Shown piece by piece: positions 47,949 through 61,692 of a DNA stretch of 64,000 nt (position 1 is its first letter; every line of letters starts with the position of its first letter). Location: assembly GCA_963969595.1 (NCBI GenBank), contig OZ018417.1, positions 23,314,501 through 23,378,500 of the forward strand, read 5' to 3'. The notes under the pieces were generated by a model, which did not search any database, was not told where the DNA came from, and worked only from the letters and a program-made list of their open reading frames with translations. This DNA comes from Neckera pumila. Lineage: Eukaryota > Streptophyta > Bryopsida > Hypnales > Neckeraceae. Both the position numbers and the translations under genes were made by a program.

Positions 47949-49532
47949 TTAAATTAAAAAAATTTGTACCCCCTTTGTAAGCTCAAAAAACCATTTAAAT
48001 TAAATTAATTTTTTTTGGATCCACCCCATCCCACCCCTTTGTAGTTTTCAGGTGGAGGTGTGGGTGGCATTTGATATGGGATATATCCCGTATCCCTTAT
48101 ACGTATCCATACTCCATACCTATATCATATCTACATCCGTACCTGTACCGTATCTGCATCCAAAATTGTTTTCTAAGATCAATGACATGGGGGGGGAGAA
48201 GACATGACACCCCATTACGGGCAGTTTCATGCAGTTCCAAGATTCGTGACAAGCAGAGCACAGCAAATAAGTGTCATTTTTTACAGTGCGTGAACTTTCA
48301 TGAAAGTACCGTTGCAATCAAAACTTGGGGGATTTCCACAAAATCCAGCCGGAAGGGAGGGTGGGTACAGTATAGTTCATAGCTATACGAAGCTACTCAG
48401 CTGAGTAACTTAAGATTTTGCCAAAACTAAAACTGGAATTCTGACGAGATCCCATGTACAGCAGAGCTAGAAGGCTGTAGGTGTGAACCACAAAACGTAC
48501 TCATGTAACCATTATGTAACGTAAGAATATGAGGAGTTTTTGAAGAATAAAAACACCAACAACTGTGACCAGCTAAACAAAGTGCTGCGACTGCCCTTGT
48601 CTCTCTACAAATGTCAGTATAAATGAACAGGGGGTAGAAGTAGTAAAAGTGTAGTGATTCTGCCATCCAATTGTGCCAGAATATAGAGGGAATGTTCCTC
48701 ACCCGCACCCATGCCACAATCCGAATGCAATGTTAGAACCGTGACGTATGCAAAGTGTCTACAAAACATTCCTGTTGTTATCCGTGTCACCAAGTTGCAG
48801 CATAAACGAATAGCAAGAAACTCAAGAAACTTGGAGTCCTGCACAAGTGTTCAAAATAAGCAAAATCTACTCTGTTTCCAAGAACCTGTTTTCCTTTGTT
48901 CTCCATGGTACCACTCAGTGTTGAGAATGTGTTTAGAAGGGTCCACTTGCACTTCTCTGTGGATTAGCCAATCTCCCTCCACGCAGCCGCATCAAAATGG
49001 TATCGTAATTCCTTCAGTGACGTAGCTCTAGGGACTATGAAACAGTCAAGTTGTGAGCACAAATACAGTAAAGTTTGCCTTTGGTGGAGCCGCCCCTGTT
49101 TTGGTGCCATAAAGATCAGTGCTTTCCAAGTATGGAGTCGTCAATCTTGTAAGCCGAACCACTTTTCAGTTGTTACATGTTAACCCTTGCCATAATATAG
49201 GTAGGTAACTGTGTAAATATTGGTACTGACATTCTTTGGATTTTGGTAGTTGTGGAATTAATGTGGAGAACCACAGCATAAAATGGGGGCTTTTGTTAAA
49301 GAACCGATTATTATGCGAGCTGGGTGGAATATTTTCTCATGAATACACATGATTCAAATCCATTGGTAGATCCTATGATTATTGAGTTCTAATGTATAAT
49401 TAGAATACAATCAATACATGTACTGAGATAATTTCTAAGTATGGATTGACAAGAACGATGTAAAATGAAAAATCATAACCTCAATGAAAAATCATAATTT
49501 CGATGAAAAAAATTCAACTTGTCCCAAAATGG
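47949..49532. other. No recognisable gene
   Basis: A degenerate ATCC/GTACC-type low-complexity stretch lies at about 48071-48165. From 48180 to 49350 base composition is more even than in the repeats, and a short minus-strand stretch (about 48880-48980) reads coding-like (GDWLIHREVQVDPSK), but no gene model could be built. Confidence 0.4.
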
Positions 49533-49674
<142 letters not shown>

Positions 49675-49874
49675 NNNNNNNNNNNNNNNNNNNNNNNNNN
49701 NNNNNNNNNNNNNNNNNNNNNNNNNNNNNNNNNNNNNNNNNNNNNNNNNNNNNNNNNNNNNNNNNNNNNNNNNNNNNNNNNNNNNNNNNNNNNNNNNNNN
49801 NNNNNNNNNNNNNNNNNNNNNNNNNNNNNNNNNNNNNNNNNNNNNNNNNNNNNNNNNNNNNNNNNNNNNNNNNN
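49675..49874. other. Assembly gap (200 N)
   Basis: Exactly 200 N lie between the GA microsatellite and the 12-bp minisatellite. The round size suggests a placeholder, so the true repeat length is unknown. Confidence 0.98.
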
Positions 49875-50646
49875 GGAGAGAGAGACGGAGAGAGAGACGG
49901 AGAGAGAGACGGAGAGAGAGACGGAGAGAGAGACGGAGAGAGAGACGGAGAGAGAGACGGAGAGAGAGACGGAGAGAGAGACGGAGAGAGAGACGGAGAG
50001 AGAGACGGAGAGAGAGACGGAGAGAGAGACGGAGAGAGAGACGGAGAGAGAGACGGAGAGAGAGACGGAGAGAGAGACGGAGAGAGAGACGGAGAGAGAG
50101 ACGGAGAGAGAGACGGAGAGAGAGACGGAGAGAGAGACGGAGAGAGAGACGGAGAGAGAGACGGAGAGAGAGACGGAGAGAGAGACGGAGAGAGAGACGG
50201 AGAGAGAGACGGAGAGAGAGACGGAGAGAGAGACGGAGAGAGAGACGGAGAGAGAGACGGAGAGAGAGACGGAGAGAGAGACGGAGAGAGAGACGGAGAG
50301 AGAGACGGAGAGAGAGACGGAGAGAGAGACGGAGAGAGAGACGGAGAGAGAGACGGAGAGAGAGACGGAGAGAGAGACGGAGAGAGAGACGGAGAGAGAG
50401 ACGGAGAGAGAGACGGAGAGAGAGACGGAGAGAGAGACGGAGAGAGAGACGGAGAGAGAGACGGAGAGAGAGACGGAGAGAGAGACGGAGAGAGAGACGG
50501 AGAGAGAGACGGAGAGAGAGACGGAGAGAGAGACGGAGAGAGAGACGGAGAGAGAGACGGAGAGAGAGACGGAGAGAGAGACGGAGAGAGAGACGGAGAG
50601 AGAGACGGAGAGAGAGACGGAGAGAGAGACGGAGAGAGAGACGGAG
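49875..50646. repeat. 12-bp minisatellite, about 64 copies
   Basis: GGAGAGAGAGAC is repeated perfectly about 64 times with almost no variants. It clearly derives from the adjacent GA tract by one C per 12 bp. Because the unit is a multiple of three, several frames stay open by chance; these are not genes. Confidence 0.97.
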
Positions 50647-52477
50647 ACGGACGTCTTCATTCATTGAAGATTGAGAATAGGGAAAAAATTGCTTGTGCAT
50701 AAAAAGATGTACTGCAAGTACAAAGCTTCTAATCTTTCTACAAGCTCTCCACCTTCATCTGCAAAACGTTGATTGTCCTAATTTCCCTCTTCACTGTTAT
50801 GTCCAATACTCTTGTTACCAAACAAATACCTACAGCACATAGTATCTTCTCACAAAGTTGGGCTATGAGTAGAGAGATGATTTTTTTATATTGAATGCAA
50901 ATTGTATCACAATTTCATCCATCACAATTTCAACCGCACAATTTTTCATTCATGACTTTGTTCTTGCTAAATCCTAATGACATTCAAACATCTTGTCTAT
51001 AAAACCTTGCAACTTAATGAAACCATTTTGGTGTTTTAAAATGCAATAGGCTCCATTCTAGTGTTCTATATACCTGTATATATATATACAATATATAGAA
51101 AATATTTTTCACACAAATGATTGAGTTGTTTGTTTTAAATTTCAAATTATTTACTTGATGCTCTCTAAAGCATTTGATGTATAGACACCCTTTGCATTTT
51201 TCAACTTTTGTTTGAAATTCTAATGTTGATTGGTCACTTTTCAAATGAAGTCTAATAAAATATACTAGTAATTAATTCTTTGACAGCTATCCACTGTTCT
51301 AATCTCTTTTTTTTTACCTAACCATTACTTAGCATATTTTCTCAATATTTATGACATTCACATATATCTTCTAAAGGTTGTTTATTGATATAAGATTCAA
51401 ACTACAAATAACTTTAGAGCTTTAATATAAGAGGAAGATTTATTAGGAATAAAATTATTCTTCCTCGAAAGTTCTTCATCTTTCTAAATGACTACATTGC
51501 TCCAGTGGGTTCTTGTTTATACAATGACTTTCTACATTTAAGACTCAACTTGTTTACATAAGGCATCATCTCTTATAGTCAATTTAAGCATAAAGTAAAG
51601 ATGGGTGATTTTTCTATCATCATGTTGAATGCATATAAGGTACATACATGTACTTGATCTAAAGAATTTACAAGAATAAGTCTCCACTATGTATGAGTTT
51701 TTATTCCAAGTAGTGGTTTTCTCAGCACGTTTTTAGAAAACAATCCATTTGACCATTAATTGGCATTTTTTGCTATGCATAGGAGCTACTACTTGAGATT
51801 ATAGTCCAATGACTGATTTGATTTGTTCTTGGTTGCAAAATATACAACAGTGAAGATAATTTGCTTTCATTTTCAAGTCATTTAGGCACTTTATTGTTTT
51901 CATGTCTAATGCAAGGTGCCAATCTATAGAAAATAATCCAATTCTAGGCAAAATTAACAATTGACCTTGTGCTTGTATTAAATCTAGAATTTTAGTCTTT
52001 GGGAAAATTTACTCCAAGATTTCATAATTAATTCTCTTTTAGTATCTTAAATGAGGAATGTCTACTTTGAATTCGTATGATTAGAATTTTTTTAGATTGA
52101 TCAAACCTGTCAAAACGTTGGATTCTTGGGTTGTATTTCTTTCTTAAAGTGCTTAAAATAGTATGCAACTCTATTAAGATCAAGAGATGTATCCAAAGCT
52201 ATGTTCATCAAAGTAATACTAGCATTTTCCATCTTCTGTCCATGGACTGTCTCAACTTTTTAAAGTATCAAAACAAAGCTGAAGAGGTGACTTTGTAGTT
52301 TTGATTCAAGATTTATATATCAAATTAGCAATGACATCACATTCTAAAGCATTGCTATAAGTAGCAACAAGTTGTGAGAAAACTATGTACAAAAATGACA
52401 TCATTTGCTTGTCCCTTGGATTGTATTAAATTAATATTGTTACAAACACCTATACATTGAATTAGGACTGTCCCGCA
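50647..52477. other. AT-rich spacer, no recognisable gene
   Basis: Only short frames occur. A (TA)n-like stretch lies near 51070. No family member of the other repeats was recognised. Confidence 0.45.
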
Positions 52478-52481
52478 TTAA

Positions 52482-53396
52482 TCCCTAAAGCCTTGAATAT
52501 GCTTTTTTGAGAATATAGCGTTTTGGGGCAGCTTACTACAAGCGGAGTTTTTGATTTTTTTCTTTGAATTTTTCACACAACATTTTCCTAAGGAGTAGCT
52601 TTAAGGCCAAACAATTTTCATAACTTTTGATTGCATGATTAAAAAGTTATTGTATGATATGTCATTTTCAATGCTTGGCGGGCAGCTCAAAAAATTCTTA
52701 AAAAATCACTTTTAAGAAGAATAAAAATTTGAAATTAGTTCTTTAGATTTATATATACAATGAAAGCTTTGAATCATTCAATTTTGATTAATAGAATGAT
52801 AATTATGAGGTGTTCTAGTTTGCGGGCAGTTATGGATTCCCTACTTTGAAATAAACTTTGAAATCCATTATTTAATTCAATTTTAAATATTTTGAAAAAA
52901 AATAAAAACATTGGGTGTAGATAGGTTATTAAAACATTATAACCATTGAGATTGGCACTTTCAATTCTATAATTAAATTCTTAACAATTTAGTAAATCAT
53001 TCTCTATTTCTTTCTACTTACTATTTTTTTTCCTATATGTTGTACAATTCCAAATGATCTGAAATTTTTCAAGCATATAGCCATCTTGATTTCAAAAATG
53101 AATCCAAAGAGTGACCATCATTTTGGACATTTTTTCATACAAGTATGACTTTGTAAAGTGCAGCTGCCCGTATTTTTGTAGGGACAAATAATGGATTTTT
53201 CTCAATTCAAACACTAATATCTTGCAATCTACATGGTGGAAAATTCTGAAATTTTTTCCACGTATTTTTAAACTAGCGTACTACAAGATCTTACAATTAC
53301 ATGTGTCCAAATTTTTTTTCTAAAATTTGATACTTGTATTATAAATGACAATTTTGGAGCGTTTTTGGTGAAAACATAGTCTAAAACCTTTAGGGG
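52482..53396. mobile_element. piggyBac-like TIR element, subfamily B copy 4
   Basis: TTAA lies at 52478-52481 and 53397-53400; the ends are TCCCTAAAGCC and CCTTTAGGGG. It is 915 bp and shares GGGCAGCTTACTACAAG-type and GCGGGCAGTTATGGATT-type blocks with the copies at 9591, 12300 and 47223. Confidence 0.7.
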
Positions 53397-53400
53397 TTAA

Positions 53401-55180
53401 ACCTTAGTGTCCACAATAATCTTTTTAACAACCTTTGAATGCTTTATTGCCAACATGGAAGGTGGTAGTACAACAACGGGGTATAGCATAGCATCCACAT
53501 TGGATTTGCATGCGTGTGGTTAGTGCCAACTTGGCTATACCACACATCCTTGAGTCAACTTGGTTGTATGGATGTCCACCCAATTGATCCACATTTCCAA
53601 TGGCAGCTTTGGTGCTGACAACAAAAATAGTTTTGCATGCATTTATCTAAATCTAATATTAAATTTGATTCCAAAGTACTAGGCTGGTTGAGACTTGAAT
53701 TGTAGACATTCTTTGGATGATTTCATAGAATTCTCAATCAAATACACTAGTCAAGATTCAAGCAATACCTTTATGCTATTGAATTCTTGTAACTTACTCA
53801 CTTCTTTTTTGAGAGATTCATTCAATAAAAAAAAACTATGTTTTCTTGTTGCAATCTCTATTTTTAGCAACCTTTGAATTGTAATAACTTAACTCTTGAC
53901 CAAATTCAAATAGGGATCTAACTTGCTCTTTTAGCTCTTAAATCTCTCATTGAGCTTAATTTAATTGGAAGTGAACTATTACATTAATAGAGTACAAATT
54001 TAAGCATAAAAAAAATCTTTTCTTACCATCATCCACAAATTCAAGAAGTTGGCTTACAAATCAGAATACCAGATGCTTTCCATCTACTAGATTGTGAGAA
54101 ATGGAGTTGTCAACCTATGAATCAATATTTGTCCCTCCTGCATTTCTTCTTTAGAAATTTAGACTTTGGAATTTTTGCCTCCAATTGATGACCTCAAGAT
54201 ATTAGTTGCCCATATACTTATACAATAGTTTCAAAAGATTTAATTTGATGCCAGACTACAATATGCAAGAAAGTGAGACAAAAATAAAACAATGATTTAG
54301 CATGTATCATAATACCATTAGAAAACAGAATATACTACATACAAGAAATGATGCTTTGTTGTGCAAAACATAGTAAGTACAAGTGAGACCTTTCACTTAT
54401 ATACATGAGTCATTGAACTTCCTTGAGTCATCAAGCTGTATGGACAAACAATGATTATAGTGGCTAATAGAGGTTTACTATAACTACAAGATCTTTGATG
54501 GGCAAGATGATCTTGATCATCTACTCTCCATCCCACATTCTCCACTTTCCATCAAAATATCTGCCATTCATTTATACTAAACATAGGAGGCCTTCTTTGA
54601 AGCCTTAGTTTTCTTCTAATGTTTGTAAAAAAACATGTTTTTCTAATATCAAACGCTATTATTTTGAATTTTGATCTCAAAGATTGAAATTTTTTCCACA
54701 TATTCAAAATGGTTGTCTCTATATCTTTGTAATTTTGTATTTCAAATTAGGAAATTATTCACTGCACAAGAAATCATCAAAAAATGACTAATACATTGCT
54801 AGTTCACTTAACCACGTTGCATTGTCGTGTGATTTAAAATAAGCTGGACTTTATATTTGCTTTTGAAATTTTTCATGAGTATACCTAATAAGATCTAAAT
54901 TTCAATGGTAGAGAGATACAAATTCATCAAGAGTAAAAATCTTATTCCAAGAGAGCTCAAAATTTGCTGATTCAATCTTGTAGGAATGAAAAAAAACATT
55001 CTTACTTCAAATGTATATAATCTTTCAACCTATGTTGTCAAATGATCTGAAATTTTTCCACACATTTCTATAATAGTGTAATACACTTTTATATAGTTGA
55101 AATTCAAACAAAAGTTTCATTTTCAATTTTAGTCAAGGTACCACAAAATGAATTTTTTTGAAATATTTTGTTGAACCTCC
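53401..55180. other. No recognisable gene
   Basis: AT-rich, with short frames only. A 60-codon frame at 53695-53877 has no recognisable features and is probably chance. Confidence 0.45.
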
Positions 55181-55254
55181 CCCGGTCCTTTGGGGATCGA
55201 GGAAAAGAAGCCCAAAAAAGTGTCCAATAATCAACTTTAAATATTTTTACAAAG

Positions 55255-56750
55255 TGGAATGTCTTGTAGGGTACCAATCAAAATGGCGTTTTTGCATTTC
55301 CAAAGAATAAACTTTCACTGCTACCAACTTTGACACCCTCTTGAGAGTTGGAAATTTGACTTTTATCATGAAATTTTTTTCTCAAGATCACCTCTATGTT
55401 AGTAATATTTGAACCAAATTTCAAGGTCAAAAGATTCACACACAAAAAGATATACAAAAACTACCAACATATATAGCTGTGAGAAAAATTTCACTGCTGC
55501 CAACTTGACAACCTCCCAAGGGCTGAAATTCTTGTTTTTTACCCTGATTTTTTTAAAGAAGTCATCTCTATTTTGATAAAATTTGTGAAAAATTTAATGT
55601 TAAAAAATTTATATAGAAAAAGATATGCAAAATTTACCAACATATGTAGCTGTGAGAAACAACTTCACTATTGCCAACTTTGACACCTCCCAAGGGCTAA
55701 AAGGTTGCTTATTAATGAATTTTTTTGGGCAAGATGATCTCTATATTGATAAAATTTGTGCCGAATTTAAAGATCAAAGGATTCAAACACAAAACAATAT
55801 TTGAAACCTACCAACATGTGTAGTTGTAAGAAAAATTTTACTACTGCCAACTTTGATACTATTCGAAGGGTTGAGAAAAAAACACTTTACCATGAAATTT
55901 TTTTAATGAGATCATCTCTATATTGATAACATATATGTCAAATTTGAAGTTAAAAAGATTCACCAAAAAAAGGATATTCTAATTCTATCAACATGTGTAG
56001 TTGTGAAAATGATTTTCACATCCATGTGAAATTCACCTATAAAATAACACTATCCCAAGGGCTAAAAAAATCATTCTCACAACTACACATTTGGGTAGAA
56101 TTAGAATATCCTTTTTTGTGTGAATCTTTTGAACTTGGAGTTTGCCATAAAATAACACTATTCCAAGGGCTGAAAAAATCATTCTCACAACTACACATTT
56201 TGGACGATTAGAATATCTATTTTGTGTGAATCTTTTGAATTTGGAGTTTGGCAAACATGTTATCAATATAGAAATCATCTTTCCCAAAAAAATTCACTAT
56301 AAATTAGCAATCAGTTTTCAGCCCTTGGGAGGGTGTCAAAGTTGGCAATAGTAAAATTGTTTCTCACAACTACACATGTTGGTAAATTTTGCATATCTTT
56401 TTTTGTATAGTTCTTTAGAACTTGCAATTTGGCACACATATTATCAACATAGAGATGATCTCTATAAACAAAATTCATAGAATTTTCTTTTTCAATCCTT
56501 AGGAGGCTGTCAAAGTTGGCAGCAATGAAAACTTTTTCATAGCTATACATGTTGGTAGATTTTGAATATCTTTTATGACTCTTTTGGCCTTGAAATTTGT
56601 TTCACAAATTATTGAAACAAAGATAATGTTGTGACAATAATTTCATGGTAAAATATCAATTTTTCAGCTCTCGAGAGGCTATCAAAGTTGGCAGCTTTGA
56701 AATTTCTTGCACTGCAAAACTGAAAAGGCCATTTTGATTGGTAACCCACT
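55255..56750. repeat. Large inverted repeat built of ~175-bp tandem units
   Basis: The block CTGCCAACTTTGACACC-CCCAAGGGCTGAAA recurs near 55323, 55498, 55673 and 55846 on the plus strand, then inverted near 56322, 56498 and 56670. Less complete units at about 56050 and 56150 lie around the centre. The outer ends pair too: ACCAATCAAAATGGC near 55280 and GCCATTTTGATTGGT near 56730. Each arm is about 0.7 kb, so a transcript would fold into a long double-stranded hairpin. No coding frame is conserved among units. Confidence 0.7.
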
Positions 56751-58127
56751 AAACATGTAGTTGAACATCAATACTTGCAACCTTAATAAACATTATAATT
56801 TAAAGAAAATTACAGAAGTTCACTGTTCCTCTCAATTTTCAAAGAGAAGTATTAGATGTTAAACACTACTAATTCTTCAAGACATCTTTTGCAAATATAT
56901 CTTGCTATGTGTTAGAAGAGCCTAAAAGTTGATAAATTAGAATATATATTACTTGCTACATGTAGTAATGTTGTATGTATTAGTCCTCTACTCTCCACTT
57001 GTAACATATGGTTGAGTCAAATTAAAATAGAAATCATGTTCAAAGCATAATTTCAAATCTCATTTAGGCACAACGGAATAATTATTTCATAAAAGCTTTA
57101 CACTAAGTAAATGTGAAAAATCAAGCTAACTTTTAGCTTCAAAAATTGTTTGTTATTTTGAGACTTCAATCAAAAGTTATGGACAATATTCATAGAAGAG
57201 GTGTAAAAATGTTAAATGTCCCTTCCAACCCCTCTTTGAACTTTGTCCATATCTAATTATTAGAGACTCTAAATCACAAACAAATTTTTGGTGCTCAAAA
57301 TTAGATTGATTTCCCACATTTTCTTGGTTTGAAGTTTTTGAATAAATAAATTCTACTATGCTTAAATGAGGTTTAAAGTTTTGCTCTGAACACAAATACT
57401 TTAAATTATCTTTAAATTATCCCATATCCTTTGAGGATTGTGAAGGATAATGAATTTCATTATAAAAATGGCATATCTACCTTAGGTCTTATAAAATGCC
57501 AATGAAGTTCCTCCTTCATTTCACCATAAAAAATTTCTCTGATGTCAAATGGTCAAATGGTGGATTGATGTTTGACTTAAATATTAAATTTTCAACATTA
57601 TTTGAATTCTAATTCCCTTAATTTCAGCTTCTATAGTCATTAATTTCCAAAAACATTTGACTTCACTTTTTCCAATTATTTTTTGCCAAACTTGATAGGC
57701 ACCTATAATATACAATATATACACGTTCCACTCTATGCATCTAATCAATGGATAATTGCATGGAAGTGAGAGTGATAGGCCCATCATTTCAAGGTAAGTC
57801 TCAAAAGGATAAGATCCATAACCAAAGTACCAATAGTAACCCAAAATTTGATCCAATTACTAGATGAATTGACACATTCTGCATTTCTACATGAACAATG
57901 AAAGTGATGCGGAGTTACAAGATTTAATACCACAAAGATAGGCTAGTCACTACAACAATCAATCTTGTGGATACTATATAGATCATTTGCTCTTAGAAAC
58001 TGTAGATGCCGAAAAACATATCACATGCCTAATTTGTACAATTTTTCCAAAAGTTATTGGCCTCCAAAGTTTGCAGCTAGTCAACGCAAATTCGTCCGAT
58101 TCGTCCGAGAACAATAAAATTCTGTCC
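56751..58127. other. AT-rich spacer with a fold-back repeat copy
   Basis: About 57150-57400 resembles the centre and right arm of the fold-back element at 1880-3455 (CAATCAAAAGTTATGGACAA and its inverted TTTGTCCATA counterpart, then CTACTATGCTTAAATGAGG). No gene is recognised. Confidence 0.5.
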
Positions 58128-58219
58128 GATATGACAACCATGATGTGAAGGATATGACAACCATGATGTGAAGGATATGACAACCATGATGTGAAGGATA
58201 TGACAACCATGATGTGAAG
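58128..58219. repeat. 23-bp tandem repeat, four copies
   Basis: Four perfect head-to-tail copies of a 23-bp unit starting GATATGACAACCATGATG. There are no spacers, so it is a minisatellite and not a CRISPR-like array. Identity between copies implies recent expansion. Confidence 0.95.
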
Positions 58220-58903
58220 GAAGAGATGAATAGTGAATAATTATGGTGCGGTTCCCAAAGCAAGGTAGTTGTGACACATTATAATTGGCTACAACACTTT
58301 CAATATTGCAACTAACCCTTGTTCAATTTTGCAATGAGCCCTTGGTTGGAAATAGCAGGACCTATATCACCAATATGGGATGGACACAACCTCCAACTGA
58401 TTAATTCATAGTAATTTCATTTTGAGAAAAAAAATCTGAAAATTTTGGAAACTGTCCAAACAAACTCTATTTCTGCACAGGGGAAAATTTTCGCCCCGTA
58501 CTCAGATACCTGTAACTCCTTAAGTGGTCAGAAATGGGTTGCCTCCCCATAGCGTGTGTGGCTAGTACTGAGCTACTCTCATATATCATGGCTACGTGTG
58601 ATGAACACTGACTTAAAGAAAGAATTGTCCATGGGTGCAATGCAACATACAGCAGTTCGACCTTCATGAACATTTCATGATCACCTCTTCACTGGAGTAA
58701 TTCAGAGGGTCAAGCCCAGAACTCATATGGAAAGGTAGCCACCGACATAACGCAGCGGACAATTTCAACTGGCGAGATTATTTTTGGGGTATTGGTTCAA
58801 CATTGGCAAATTCCGACACGAAAGCAACTAATTATGCTGCTCTCTAAGATGCGCCTATATAGAACTACACATGTAAAATTTACAAAGTGATAGATTCACT
58901 CAG

Positions 58904-61692
58904 TCAGGTGCTCTCCGACTCTGCTGCTATCTGCTCCGACGTCACCAGAGGCTTCATATCACACACATCACCACGACATAGAGGACAAACTCTGCAACCC
59001 CACAGACGAGTTGTAAGACAGCAGCAACACAATGAGCGTCCCCCGAAAAAATCATAAATAAAAGATGCACAAATAAGCGTCCCCCCCAGGAACTGTGAAG
59101 CCAACCGGACGATCACAATCAGAAACAGCCTGCCCACACCTCTTCAATCGTCAGGGAAAAAGTGGTACCTGTGAACCTCTTTTAGCCACTTGTCGACACA
59201 GGCTTTGTGGTACTCATGCTGACAAGGAAGAACCCTTATCTGATCGCCATCCTCATAGTCCACCAGGCAGATATGACACCTAAAATATACCACGAAACCC
59301 ACGCAACATGTGAGGAAGGGAGAGATTTTCACCCGCAAGAACAGGGTTACGAGGCAAAAGATGCAATTTAAAAACAAAGACAACCATGCTCACAGGTCAG
59401 TGGGCCCAACACAAACATATAACAACAGAAGGTCGGAAAACTCACTAATCCTCAGCTTGCGCTCAAAGAGACGAGAAACAACGAGGGAAAAAAACAAAAA
59501 AACTGGGGACAAATTGCCGACATACTGCAGAGTTTCGGTGCAGGCAACGGCAGCCTTGCTCAAATGAATGCGAGTGGGAAAGCCGTCCACGATAGGAGAT
59601 GGGGCAGGGAGTGATGCTCGTGATACAGTTGCAGACCGGGAAAGCGCCACGGATTGCCTGTGGATCTCATCCAGCACCTGCATATACGACCACCCCAACC
59701 ACATGCTCAAGTCTCCTTCCTAGCAACACAGGCTCAACCTAGCCTTTGCAAGAGCCATTCAAGAAAAAACGTGCACGGCTTCTTGAATTCGTGGCAGGGA
59801 ACCCCAGCACAGTAGCAGCTGGTGCATTCGCCACGATGCAGACATCTGCTAAGCTTACATGAACACGTTGGCATTGGCACGTTACCTCGAAAAGAGCTTC
59901 AGCCAGCATAATAATGCGAGAGATGCTGGCCCTGGTGTTAGTATCATCTGCCATTCCGTGCGCGTCACACGAGCAGCGGTGACCATGATGGTTGCCGGAG
60001 CAGGTCCTGGAATGCCACGGGACGCCCTCTAAGCCATTGCTCAATCGCCGAAGTGCCCAGACCTGCACCAATAGACTGAATTCAAAAACGCACATGCAGC
60101 AAGCTTAGATTCCCCATTCCAACACTGGACGACAATCCAGACACTACCTGCCATCCACGAGGGAATCCAACATACGGGAAACAACGTACCTGCGATCTAA
60201 CCCTTCTGCGTCGTTCCTCCAGATCCAGGGCCCTGCTACCGTGCAGACCCCCCACGTCCACCGCGCTATCCACGCCGTCGAGAACCATGGCATCCGCCTC
60301 ATTGTCCTCACTCACGGCGGCAGCCGCTGTCACCGTCGTCATTGACGCGGAAGAGCGCCGATGCGAAGTAGCCCTCGACAGCGCGTCCCACAGTCTCCGC
60401 CCGCTCGTGCGTCTGCTTTCTCGACCGGACGTACTACCTCGTCTCAGCCCGGAACTCGAGTCTCCCAAAGGGGGACTGGCACGCCCGGAACTGGCCACAG
60501 TGTTGGACGGGCCCACGTAACTTCCCTCCCATAACTCGGAGTGATCCAGCGCCTGCATGAACGAAGGCGCTGCCCACGCGGACATCTCATGCAGGTCCCG
60601 GCCGCTGCTAGAGCTGAACAGCCCATGGTGCACCGTACCCGACATCACTTCCATGCGTCGCTGCGCCTCCACGGTTTCTGATGCCATCAACCCCCGTCTT
60701 TCGAGCTCCTGCAAATCCAGTGCTGGAGGAAATCCCGCACATCTCCGCAGTCGTTCCTGCATTTCGCTCACTCTCTGCCGCCGGAGTGTCGTCTCACACG
60801 CTACATGTAACCTTTCATCATCTAAGGATTGCCTGCTACCTTCGCCAAAAAGGAGGTTGTTGTTTCGGTCGTCTTCTTCATGAATTTCCCTGGGCGGACC
60901 TGTTCTCCCCGTGGTCAGAGATGAACTAGCGTTAGGGTATGGACTTCCGCTCGACGAAGACCCTGCCTGCCCGATCCCGCGTATCTCCAAATCTGCAGGT
61001 GGAGGGGCAGGGCTCTCTGATTGTGCAGGAAAAGGAAAACACAGTAAGGAATTGTTGCTGCCGCCGTTTCCACCTCGGAATAGAGGCCCTGAGTCGGAAG
61101 TAATAAGAACGCTCCTACTTGTGGTTGGTCTCTGGCTGTCGGTGTCCCTCCCAGTGGGGCCATCCCTGAAATTCTCTGCACTCAACCATCGGGGCTGCGG
61201 CTGCATACCACTGCGTAATTGCACAAACTCCTCAACACTCGTAGTCTGCAATGAATGGGTTGCGCACCCGCACTTGTTAGTGAAAAAGCTCCAAGACGAT
61301 ACGACAACGACGACGCAAGCTACAGTCCGATGCACTTTGGACCGCACTAGATCTCAGACACAAGCCGGCTACAGAGAGTCAGCTTAGGCTGGCAAACACG
61401 ACAAATTCCCAGAGATTGCACGAAACAAGCTCCGACAAACATGACATCGACAGCTGTAGCATATCATTGGGAAGACGCCAGAGGCAGCATCCAGCAGGAT
61501 AGGGTACGTTGGAGCAAACAAGGCGGCCGGCGCTGCAACCCAAGACCGGGCAGCGGAAGGTGACGGAAGTGGAAGAGTGGCTGCAGGGAGGAAAGCAAGC
61601 GAAGGAGCAGCGGAAGTAGGGACAAAGGGGGAGGAACAAACCGGAGGAGGGTGCGGGCGATGCGGAGCAGTGCGGCTGGAAGCAGAGCCCAT
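58904..61692 (-). CDS. RING-H2 finger E3 ubiquitin-protein ligase
   Basis: Predicted ubiquitin ligase of the plant family with C-terminal RING-H2 fingers followed by [10 protein letters not shown] (similar to Arabidopsis At5g10650-type proteins, from memory). Exons: 61642-61692 (tentative), 60190-61245, 59886-60062, 59526-59677, 59169-59279, 58904-58991, all GT-AG, joining in frame to about 544 codons. RING ligands: C480, C483, C498, H500, H503, C506, C518, C521. A conserved block before it ([39 protein letters not shown]) supports exons 3-4. The long second exon is Ser/Arg-rich and probably disordered. The N-terminus MGSASSRT would be an N-myristoylation site, suggesting membrane association. 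Exon 1 rests on that motif plus matching phase; a later Met in exon 2 is the alternative start. Confidence 0.85.

Noticed and set aside
47211..47957. Nine-base duplication TTAAATTAA around the subfamily B element
   Set aside because: Only TTAA is shared by the other copies; the longer match is probably chance in AT-rich DNA.
58128..58219. CRISPR-like repeat
   Set aside because: There are no spacers between the 23-bp units, and the window is eukaryotic.
60911..61387. 158-codon plus-strand ORF
   Set aside because: Shadow of the long second exon of the RING-H2 gene.
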